A DNA stretch of 64,000 bases, taken from the NCBI RefSeq assembly GCF_002994745.2, contig NC_037092.1:1647501-1711500 (forward strand). The letters run 5' to 3'. The stretch is from Rosa chinensis. Taxonomy: Eukaryota; Streptophyta; Magnoliopsida; Rosales; Rosaceae. This document shows, piece after piece, positions 35,340 through 46,089 of this stretch; position 1 is the first letter of the stretch, and every line of letters starts with the position of its first letter. Under the pieces are notes generated by a model. That model was not told the origin of the DNA, did not search any database, and was given only the letters and a program-made list of their open reading frames with translations. Made by a program: the position numbers and the translations under genes.

Positions 35340-36914
35340 TTATTTCCCTTGTTTCTTTTTTATGAAAGTTCTGGAGCTTCCTCCTTCTTCCATTTCAACA
35401 TCTTGGTAAGGAAAGACTTTTCTTGTCTTTCTGCATTTGAATTCTTTCATTTCCTCGATTAGTTTTTCTAATCGTTCAGGACTTTCACAATTCTCAGCTT
35501 CTTTGTAAAGATCATAGAGCTTCTCAGCTCTGAACATATGGACTGGTCTGCATAGATCAGCTTCCAGATCTTCTTCTGATATTGGTTCTTCAATAGTGGG
35601 TTTTGTACCACTGACACCGGCTTCTCTGGTGCTGTAGCTTCTTCTCAGAAGACTGCTGTTTATCCTGATGTTTTCAGGACAGACATCACTTTTCTTGTGA
35701 TCTTCAAAGTTGAGGCTGATTTCTCCAGTGCGTCTACTCTCGTAGATCTTTGCTTTTGCTCTTTCCGGCAGCTTTTTTGGACCGGACAGTTTCCATTCAA
35801 GAGGAAAAGTTACTTCATTCCAAGCAACCTTATGAATTTGCTGTGAATGGTTTTTCTGGCTGGTGAGGAATCCAGTAGTGAGACCAGGGATGTTGGAGAT
35901 CCTTGTCTTTGGTTCCACTGTGGTGCTCATCAGTTTATAGTACACTCTGTATACTATTGCCAATTCTTGCATTTCTTCTTTCATTGAGATCCCGTCTGTC
36001 TTGACTCTCAGTCTGAGGCAGTGGGCTGCATCCTTCAAGCTGGTTGAAAAGTTGGGGAAGCAGTTGAAATATGCTACTTGGTTGCATAGTGATGCTTCTA
36101 GAGTTCCCAACAGACTAGCTTGGAAGTCTGTCAATCTGTTGTCTTGCAGGACACATAGGACTGAACAGTTGATGCCTTCTCTTGCCAACAGTTTTATGCC
36201 GACTTGGACTGCTCCAATGTGCATAAATTGATACTTCTTTGCTTGTGCTCTGGCAACTTCAGCAGGGGTGATCATCAAGAGATCTGTTTCTCCTGTTGTT
36301 GAGGGGGTTGTGAATTCAAGTATTTTGAAATGATGGCTGTCCATCAGGTCAAATGTTCCCCGTCGGTAGATCTGTTTGAAATCTAGCTTTGGAATTGAGG
36401 AGTTTTTTACCTCATGCTCGATTTCATTGTATTCAAATTCTTCAGAATTTAGGAGTTGAACTCCTTTCTTTTTTCCAAAGATGCTTAACATCTTCACTTC
36501 TCTTTTTTCTGTATTCTCCGGATTTTCATACCGGATACTAGTCTGACTAGTAGATGGTTCCAGAAAAATCATGTTAGGAACACGATTTGAGTCTGGTTTC
36601 TCTAATGGTTTGAACCCATTAGTCTTCTTTTTTACTGTAGGCAATTTCTTTTCCTTCAGTATAGATTCCAGCGTTTTTTGCTGTTCTTTGATTTTTCTAC
36701 TGACACTTGTCAGTCTTTCTTCTTCCGTTTTTGGAAGATCTTTGATATAATCCAGTTTGTTTTCCAATCTTTCTAATTGGTGGATTATAGCAGGTATTGT
36801 TTCTAGTGTCGACTGACATCTAGATATTTCTAGTAACATCTTCTGATATTTCTCATCAGAAGCTTTTAATAGAGAATTTATTTTCTCTAGTAACAATTCG
36901 GACATTGTCCCCAT
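35340..36914 (-). pseudogene. Caulimovirid movement protein (30K superfamily) frame
   Basis: The frame has 524 codons and starts at the ATG 33 bases after the primer-binding site. The N-terminal ~90 residues are predicted coiled coil. The central part (about 165-350) resembles the 30K movement-protein core (FDLMDSHHFKILEF; PAEVARAQAKKYQFMHIGAV), which forms tubules at plasmodesmata in infecting viruses. The frame ends at 35340, after which coding continues in a different frame. In florendoviruses this domain is the N-terminus of one large polyprotein, so the stop is probably a lesion. Confidence 0.8.
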
Positions 36915-36946
36915 TAAGGAGGGGTTCTCCTTTGAGCCTTTTACAA

Positions 36947-36958
36947 GCTCTGATACCA
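36947..36958 (-). promoter_or_regulatory. Primer-binding site for initiator tRNA-Met
   Basis: Read on the minus strand, TGGTATCAGAGC is the standard sequence complementary to the 3' end of initiator methionine tRNA. It is used by all caulimovirids to prime minus-strand DNA synthesis. It fixes the viral map origin. Confidence 0.92.
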
Positions 36959-37045
36959 GTGAGGTGCGGATCTAACCAATGCTCAAATAATTCAGAGGTT
37001 TTTGTTCCTCTTCCAGAACATATAGGAGATTTTCTATCTCTTCTT

Positions 37046-37205
37046 CTATTTTATAGATATTCTAGTTTGAAGTCTATAAATAATATCCCAGTAATTGGGA
37101 GAAACTCTATCAAGGCTGTCCCGATAGGTTTTTAATTTTCTCAGTTTTTCTCTTTCTATCTGCAGTTCTTTAGTAGTATGTTTGCATATAGCAACAAGCT
37201 CAAGT
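37046..37205 (-). other. Open leader frame upstream of the viral primer site
   Basis: About 50 codons are open on the minus strand, ending at a TAG at 37046-37048. They are Lys/Glu/Leu-rich and look like the end of a coiled-coil coding region. It could be the tail of a viral protein cut by integration, or a leader ORF. I see no family. Confidence 0.35.
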
Positions 37206-38318
37206 CTGTCTACAATTGAAATTATGAATAGTAAATTGTACCGTTTACCTTTCGAATTAGAGGATGACTGTCAGCTTCATACATATATCCAAATGAAACA
37301 AACTCTGATGGGCCCACCACGTTTCTAAAACGACATATATATAAATTTATGAAAGAGACATATGCAGATGCAGACTCTAACAGACCAAAACCACAAAGGG
37401 GTACTAATGGTAGGGATTTTGAAAAGACGGGTAGGTAGGAAAGAAAGTGAGAAAAAGTTGTGTAAAAGGGAACAAAAATAATACACTGGGGTGTATGAGA
37501 AGTATTTTCCCAAATTTGGGGTGTATGAGCATTAACCCTATTTTAAATTTATTTGTTGTAGATTTTGATTTTGTTAATGCTCAAAGTCCGGCGGTAGCCG
37601 ATCTTTCGTTTAAAGCGGGTCCGGTGGGCGGACCGCTACTCTGAGGATTTGATGGCATCCGCTAGCTGTCACAAGAGAGACAGGGCGTCAGAGGGAGACC
37701 GCGTTGGGCGGTCTTCACTTCTCCGATGCCTAAGTCAGTCAATGCATATAGGCAGCATAACAATAAATGAGTAGTAAATGCGTAATTAATGAGGAGAGAG
37801 GAGGGAACATTTTATAGGTGAGGAGAAAGTTGATCTTCTTCTTGTTTTCGATGTGGTACTGATGTGCTTCGATTCCCAGCGTCTGGAGCTTCTGATGCTA
37901 TCTTGGCGCGGCGCGTCAGCGGTGATCTGGGGGCGATCCAGGGCTCGGGTGGTAGCCCGCCTGGCTGCCTTCGCAGGTCACTCCTTTAGTGAGAGTTGGT
38001 ACCTCTGGCGGTACAATGAGCGTGACTCATTATAGCTAATTATGCTTGCTCTGGCACATGTAGGTACAGATTTTAAAAAATGCAATATGAGAAAAAATTA
38101 TTTTATTTATTAAATTCTTATTGGGGATTTGGGGAGGGTTTGGAGGCTTAGTCCCCAGTGGGGATGGAGACGGGGAATCCCCAATTATTTTTATTGGGGA
38201 TTGGGGCGGGAATGAGGGTAGAAAATGACTCCGGGGATGGGGATGATATTCTGATCCCCATCCCCAACCCGCCCCATTGCCATCCCTAGGCCGCCCTATT
38301 GTCATCCCTAGGCGTAGG

Positions 38319-40019
38319 CCTTTTCATTTACCATGCTAAGATATACTTCCAAAACATCCACATTGTTTTGGCACGCGACTTTGGACATAGAAACTCTTTT
38401 GAAGTTATTTAGATTAGATAAATTCTTACTGCAACCGAATTATGTGGCGGTGCGGTTACCTAATTAAAAGTCAATTTTAAAAGTGAAATACCCAAAACAC
38501 TCTCCCTATATGACACTGTTGGTCAGCCGTACAGCTGACTTACTCAAGATCTTACACAATGTCTTCTCTTTAGATTTATGTTGTTTTATCTCCATTGAAC
38601 TTGTCCGGAAGAAGATCGAAATCAACAGCAGCATCTGGACTAAACTCTGATTAGTCCAAATCACACTAACTGTGTGTTCCCGGTGATAACAGTCTTTAGT
38701 CTCTTTCACTTTGAACAGAAGCATAGGTTGGAGTGAAACACAGTTAGGGTTTGGTCCAGGTTAAGGCAAACAGGCTTTCCCTGTTCTCTTCTCAGTGACA
38801 AACTGACTATTATATATATGTTTATCGACGACAAACATCCCATGCTTTGGACTCTGACCTTACCACAGCAACTCTGGGTCCCACCAATCATTCTCCAAGA
38901 TTGCCACAAAATTTTGAATACACATCTCTCACAAGTCACAATTCACAAACAAGAGAGCTTTGCCAGATTTGTTCTTTTTCTTTCTTAAGATATTGATTGC
39001 AGATAAACGTCAAACAATTAAAATAAACATAAATTTTATAGCACTTTAAGAGTTTAGACCATCACATTCATTTAGCTTTTAGTTTCAATAATCATAAATT
39101 TTCTATAGAAAAACATGCATTTTCACATAACATGTGATCTTCTAAAATTCAAACATAAATGAAGCGTCCATGACCAAATCATGGTTTGCAATTTATGTAG
39201 ATTTGAAAATCCAAACATAAATGAAATCGTAACATTCACGAGATATGTAATCAACTGAAACATGTTTTGAATATGATCAGTGTGAATAAACAAATTATGC
39301 TTTATAATTTTTTATTTTATTTTTATCTTTTTAGGTCCATAGAGTAATTCGTGTCGGGGAATCATGTTAGAACACTTCCTTTTTCCTGACCACAAAGAAC
39401 AAATAGAGATTTAACTCTAATCAACGTCAGCAGGATTCAAATCTAAATGTGGGGGTTCCACACTTGGAGACTCTTACCAATTCAACCATTTGTGGTGGTT
39501 ATGCTTTGTAGCTTTTAGTTTCAATTCATCTAAATTCAAAGCCCGAACATAAAAAAACATCTAACTTTAAAAATATGTTATAAATTCACTTTAACCAGAA
39601 ATTTCCGTGTAATAAAAGAACAAAAAAGAAACATTGTGAGGTTGTCTTTCTCGTCCTCTTCCGTTTCTATTTTATTTTGGAAAATAAATAAATAATCAAC
39701 TACAAAAAGAAAAAGACAGAAAATCAAAAAAATTATAAAGAAGAAGAAACGGGGAGCAATAAAAAAGTGCTTAACTATCCCATACGCTGGCCCGAAGCCT
39801 AGAATCACCAAAAGTCGCGCCGATTCTGTACGGTTCGGTTCCCAACACACTCCCCAACCCCTCCAAGCATTTAAATTACCAAACTACCCCTCCACTTGCC
39901 CCCCTACTCTTTCTCCCATAACATTCCTCAATCCTCACTACTCGAATCCAACTCACTCTCTCCCAGAAACTCCATTGAATAGCTCAGACTGATTCCGCGT
40001 CACTGCCCCCAATCGGAAA
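38319..40019. other. Intergenic region and promoter of the ankyrin gene
   Basis: No gene is supported. The final ~120 bases are C-rich ('ccctccacttgccccc', 'ccaactcactctctccc'), which fits a plant leader before the ATG at 40020. Confidence 0.5.
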
Positions 40020-42350
40020 ATGGCAAAGTCGTCGTCGTCGTCCTCCTCGACGGCGTCGTTTCCGCCTCTCAAGCCCGACGACTACTCCCACAGCCGCGTC
40101 CACTACGCCGTCGTTTTGGCAGACCACACCACTCTCTCCCGAATCGTCTCCACGCTCCCCCGCCTCGCCGATCCGGCTCAGATCCACACCGAGTCCGACT
40201 CGCTCTCCCAGGAGCGCGTCGCTGATAAGATCTCCGCCGTGCTTGACCGCCGCGACGTCCCTCACAGAGAAACTCCTCTCCATCTTGCTGTCCGGTTAAA
40301 CGACGCCGTTTCGGCCAAAATCCTCGCCTCCGCCGGCGCCGACGTGTCCCTGCAGAACGCCGCCGGGTGGAACCCCTTGCAGGAGGCTCTCTGCCGCCGG
40401 AGCTCCGAGATCGCCTTGATCTTGCTCAAGCTCCACCACCGCTCCGCCTGGGCCAAGTGGCGCCGCCGCCTGCCACGTGTCATCGCGGTCCTGCGGAGAA
40501 TGCGGGACTTCTACATGGAGATCTCGTTTCACTTCGAGAGCTCCGTCATTCCGTTCGTCGGGAAAATCGCTCCGTCCGACACGTACAAGATCTGGAAGCG
40601 CGACGGGAACCTACGCGCCGACACGTCGTTGGCCGGGTTCGACGGCCTGAAGATCCAGCGCGCCGATCAGAGCTTCCTCTTCCTCGGCGACGGTGACCAG
40701 GCTCACGACGTTCCGCCTGGGTCACTGCTCGTCCTCAACCGCGACGACCGGAAAATCTTCGACGCCTTCGAGAACGCCGGGTCGCCGATGACCGAGTCCG
40801 ACATCGCCGGATTCTGCTCCCAGACGAGCGTCTACCGCCCCGGCATGGACGTCACCAGGGCCGAGCTCATCGGCCGGACCAATTGGCGACGGCAGGAGAA
40901 GACCGAATCCGTCGGAGAGTGGAAGGCCAGAGTCTTCGAAATGCACAACGTTGTCTTCAGCTTCCGGTCCAGGAAAGTCGCCAATCCCGATAATGCCGAC
41001 GTGGCGGCGGGGAGCGAGCAGGTCCTCCCTCTAGAGCTAGACGAAGACGACGACGGTTTCTTAGTGGCGGAGAATCCGAGCATGTTCGGAATCCCCGACG
41101 GCCGGAGGCACAGTAGCTTCGTCAGAGATGACCGGGAGTTCGTGGCATTGGGGAGAAAAAGCGTCGACGTGACGTTTCAGCCGCCGCGGAGGTCCATGGC
41201 GGCGACCGTTACGGCGGCGCCGGTCCAGACCAAAGAGAAAGAGTACGTCAAGAGCCTGAGACCCTCCGTTTGGCTGACGGACCATTTTCCGTTAAAGACG
41301 GAGGAGCTGCTGCCGTTACTGGATATTCTGGCGAGTAAAGTGAAGGCGGTTAGGAGAATGAGGGAGCTGCTCACTACCAAGTTCCCGCCAGGGACGTTTC
41401 CGGTGAAGGTAAGGGCATTTATGACATTTCATTTATTCAAAACCGCCTCTCGGGCCCACTTAAGATTTGGGTCATGGGTCTCGGGTCGTCGTCGTCTTTA
41501 TTTGTCTCTGGTTTGCTTTTTGTTGCTTTTCATGCTTTAGCTGACTCTTTGCTCCGAGACAATAGTCTCGGTCGACCAATGAGAAAAAGACACGTAAGAT
41601 CATGTACAGTGTAAAATACCTAATGTATCCCCCAAACCTGACCCGGATTACTGATCTGGAGTTTTGGACGATATTATACGTCTAGAAGCTTTTTGTGGGG
41701 CCTCTACGGTCGGTGAATTGGACCGTTCTGATTCAGCGGTGTTCCGAGCCTGGGGACCTAGACCCTAACTGATCCCTTTCTTTACAGTCAGGCATGGCTC
41801 GTGGGCCCCATTATTGCTAAACCTTATTTGCTGATAAGAAGACCGAAAGAAAAGAGTTTACTTTTGTTTTTGTATGACTTTGATTTTGCTGATGTGGAAT
41901 GCTTAACGGTTTAACTGCTTTGATTTAGGGGAACTGGGATTTGACTCTTTTTTTTGTTATGGTTTGACTTGACAGCTGGCGATACCGGTGGTGCCCACAG
42001 TGAGAGTGGTGATAACGTTCACCAAGTTCGTTGAGCTACAGCCAACGGAGCAGTTCTTCACTCCAATGTCGAGCCCTAGGCAGTTGATAAGGGGCCAACA
42101 ACAACAGCAAGAGGAGGAGCACAGAAGCAAGACGGCAACGACGACGCAGAAGCCTTCTGGGTCGTCGTGGTTGAGGCGGAACAGCAGCCAGTCCGCATCG
42201 GCCACGAGCAAGCAGCAACACCAGCATTCGAGTGCGGTGGGGTGGCAGGAGCCGGAGCCTTTTGCCATTCCTAGCGGTTATACGTGGACTAGTATCGATG
42301 ACAAGTCTCGGAAGATGAGGAAATCGAAATCGATTAGGAAATCTAAGTGA
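40020..42350 (+). CDS. Ankyrin-repeat protein with ANKRD13/GPCR-chaperone domain
   Basis: There are two exons (40020-41408, 41976-42350), encoding 587 aa. The N-terminus is a Ser run, then two ankyrin repeats at about residues 80-145 (RETPLHLAVRLNDAVSAKILASAGADVSLQN and GWNPLQEALCRRSSEIALILL). The GPCR_chapero_1/ANKRD13-type domain runs from about 160 to 490, including MRDFYMEISFHFESSVIPF, SDTYKIWKRDGNLRADTSLAGF and, across the splice, VPTVRVVITFTKFVE. Gln/Ser-rich and Lys-rich ends follow. Animal relatives bind ubiquitinated membrane cargo, and plant members are poorly characterised. Exon 1 is strikingly GC-rich, with C or G in most third positions, unlike every other gene in the window. Confidence 0.93.
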
Positions 42351-43215
42351 CATTAGTTTGATCCATTAAGAGAAGCAAAGGGGAATCGGTAGATAGGTTG
42401 GTGAGTTGGGTGTGTTATTGCTGAAGTTGCATATAGGTGATTGTAGATATACCATCATGTAACTTCGGTCATGTTCCTGTTTACCTTGGGTGTTAAAATT
42501 ATATGGGTAATCTATAGAGTTGCGGCAACGTTTTTTACCTCCAATATGTCCTGTTTATTTTCTAACAGTTCATGATGTTTTGCACTAGCTTGCTTTGCTT
42601 TGAATTGTTGTGACATTGAGGTTTTTCTTGTGCCTATTGATTCCCAACTTTGGTCCTCGGCCACTTACGAAGCTTCTCTTTGAAATTTCCGTTATTGGGC
42701 CAACTTCAAAAGAATCAATCATTTCCAGCCCTTGCTAGGCTAGAAGATCGGAGACACATTTGAAGCCTGGCATCTTGATGGTTGGTCAAAGGCAATGCTA
42801 ATAAGGTCAAGGTGTAATAAATCATAAATATTACAGATATCGAGGGTCTGAACATACCAAAAAAACGTTCTAAAAACAAAATATCAGAATGATGCTGTCT
42901 TTTAATATCAGGACTCGTCAAATCCGAAATCACGAAAAGGTTGGAAAGATGGGGAATAATGAGTTGGAGTAACGGAGATAGTGAAGGCATAATGAAGGGA
43001 ATTAGCAATCAATTAGCTATAAAGCTGTAGGATGCTCTGCATCTTGAGTTGCCTTGTTTGAGTAAGGAGAAGATGCTCTTGTGCCTCTCTGGATGAACAG
43101 AAGAAGGGCACTAATATTAGGGAAAATGCCAAACGTGTTGGCTTTGATTCAGTGGAAGGGAAACTCAGACTAGTGAGTTGGCTAGTCCCTTTTTAAAAAG
43201 GTACAACATATAAAT
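42351..43215. other. Spacer after the ankyrin gene
   Basis: The first part should be 3' UTR. The end holds a TATA-like box (about 43208, 'atataaatg') for the next gene. Nothing else is seen. Confidence 0.5.
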
Positions 43216-44101
43216 GTGATAGGAGAGCCAGCCCATCATCCACAAGTGGACCCTTTTATTATTGAAGCTTCCTCAAGGTCTCTCTCTCCAATTCTTATTT
43301 CTTGGCAAACCCTCCTTTGCTTAAACTACTTCTTCATCTTTCTGAATCTGTACGCTAACAATCTCCAGGTAACTCTCTCCCTCTGTCTGAAAATAGCTGT
43401 ATTGAATGTTCTTCTTGAAGGGTTAACAAATCCTTGGTACCTTCAGATCTCTGTCTTTAGGTTCATGTAGTATGGTGTGGTTTAAACTTTGCCTGCATAT
43501 TCTTGATTGTGTTACAATACCTTGTAAGGATGGATCCAAGATGGGATCTGATCCATTTTCCTCTTACAGAAGATATGAAAACTAAGCACTATAACTTTTA
43601 CATCTATGCATTGTTTAGAATGTGCTTGCTTTCATGTTAGAGTTTCTGCCCAATTTTATCCATCGATAAAAACCAAGAAAGTAGAGCTTTTTCTTTGTTT
43701 CAATATATAGTCTTTGTTTCAATATATATGGCAAACTAGTAAAACTTGTATTAGAAAGGCAGTGATGATGTTTCTTTGTTCTATGCTGTTCCAGTAGTGG
43801 TAAGAATTCATTTTTTGGATTTGATTTGTGGGAACAGGGTATTGAAATGGCGACGGAAGCACCAGGGTGGGCGGATCAATGGGGCGCCGGAGGCATCGGT
43901 GCATTGGAAGATGAAGACAAGAACAAAAGCCTGGAAGACAACAACAAGAAGAAGGGAGAGACCAAGTCTGGACTAAACAAAGCTAAGGTTGCAGCAATGG
44001 CTGGCGCTGAAAAGATCAAAAGTGGCACAACCAATGGCATCAAATGGATCAAAAATCAGTGCCAGAAGAAGAAATCTACCAAGACCCCAACTGAAGTTTA
44101 A
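43216..44101 (+). CDS. Small basic plant protein of unknown function, 84 aa, with 5'-UTR intron
   Basis: The coding part is 43847-44101. It starts at the ATG after the acceptor 'gggaacag'. A 5'-UTR exon is likely at about 43225-43368, ending 'tctccag' before 'gtaactctc', with an intron of about 470 bases. The protein starts MATEAPGWADQWGAGGIGAL, followed by an acidic then Lys-rich middle and the C-terminal block NGIKWIKNQCQKKK. It has no signal peptide or membrane segment. The Trp-rich start and the 'GIKWIKNQCQKK' end look like a conserved short plant family, but I know of no assigned role. The ORF, the splice-supported leader and the motif style support a real gene. Confidence 0.75.
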
Positions 44102-44580
44102 GCGTTAATAATGGGTTTGCTTGTCATTCAAATTGCTTCTGTAACAAGTGATTGGGATTAATGTCGTACTCTATGCCTTCTCTACGTTTGAGAAAGCTTA
44201 TCCTTATTCTCAATTTTAATACAAAAGCTCGATGTCATTCTTTGTACATGCACGTACCTCAATTCAGATTCTGCACATTCATTACCATTTATTAGACATC
44301 CAAGCAGTCTAAACTCAGTATCAACTGCCATGGTATCATATAAAGCAATTCTAAAGGAACGATCATATGCATAACTCATTAAGCTCAGACCAAATCAAAA
44401 GAATGGAAATTAGTAACATTCGAGATCCCATGAGATGTCTTAAAAATAAAATATTCCACCAACGATATCAATCCCAGCGGTCTCAAAGACCATGATAAAA
44501 CTATGGTAGATAAGCAGATCGTTGCCTACAGATACTGATAATTTACATTTTTGAAGTTCTATTCACATCTGCTCTTCTCC

Positions 44581-45758
<1,178 letters not shown>

Positions 45759-46089
45759 GGCTGCACTTTGGATCCGACCTTCCTCTGCAAATTTCAAACA
45801 ACAATTCATCACAAAAATTCTAGCTTTACCCAACAAAATCCAAACCCTAAAGGTCGAAGCTTTAAGCTTCTTGCAAGAAATAACATACCCAAATTGACAC
45901 GAAAAGTGAGAATTGATTGGGGTTTTGGGGATTGATTGGGGAAGTCACAATCAATCAAAGAAGAAGAGAATTGGGTACTTATGTATAGATTTATATATAT
46001 TAGGTAAAGGAAGAGGCTTTGAGCTTTGTTAGGGTTCGTTTCCGATTCCAACACGAAATCAAATACTTGCAAACCTTCTCTATCTATAT

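Larger units (their letters stand above)
29650..37205 (-). mobile_element. Endogenous caulimovirid (florendovirus/petuvirus-like), one genome length, broken frames
   Basis: Viral order on the minus strand: leader, tRNA-Met primer site (36958-36947), movement protein frame, coat/zinc-knuckle frame with protease, reverse transcriptase and RNase H frame, and finally a TATA promoter (about 29870). A promoter after the last gene with the primer site before the first is what a circular pararetrovirus gives when linearised near the primer-site leader. The LTRs and integrase of retrotransposons are absent, while a 30K movement protein is present. That separates it from Ty3/gypsy elements. The boundaries are approximate. 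The copy is defective: the frames are separated by at least three frame changes, at about 35340, 35010 and 32950. Confidence 0.85.
29148..37547. mobile_element. Mutator-like element nested in the hAT-like element and carrying the pararetrovirus
   Basis: An exact 9-bp duplication tattttaaa lies at 29148-29156 and 37539-37547. Just inside, the ends read ggggtaatt and, on the other strand, gggttaatg. The first ~60 bases of the two ends share a scattered 'catacccaaa...ggtatttttccca' pattern, so the TIRs are present but strongly diverged. Its own DNA is about 0.5 kb on the left and 0.35 kb on the right, and the remainder is viral. I cannot exclude that the short duplication is partly fortuitous, since the sequence is AT-rich. 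Confidence 0.6.
28828..38318. mobile_element. Outer hAT-like element carrying nested insertions
   Basis: The ends are TAGGGATGAC at 28836-28845 and its exact complement at 38301-38310. They are flanked by 8-bp duplications that match at seven positions (ggcatagg at 28828-28835; ggcgtagg at 38311-38318). Short TIRs beginning TAGGG and an 8-bp duplication are the hAT signature. Without the nested DNA the element is only about 1.07 kb (28836-29147 plus 37548-38310). It has G-rich repeats such as 'ggggatggggat' near both ends, and no transposase. The right terminus is partly duplicated ('gccatcccta' at 38278-38287 and 'gtcatcccta' at 38301-38310). It is a non-autonomous element. Confidence 0.7.

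Noticed and set aside
40262..41285. Several long minus and offset frames in ankyrin exon 1
   Set aside because: GC-rich coding sequence lacks stops in other frames. Only the plus frame carries ankyrin and ANKRD13 motifs.
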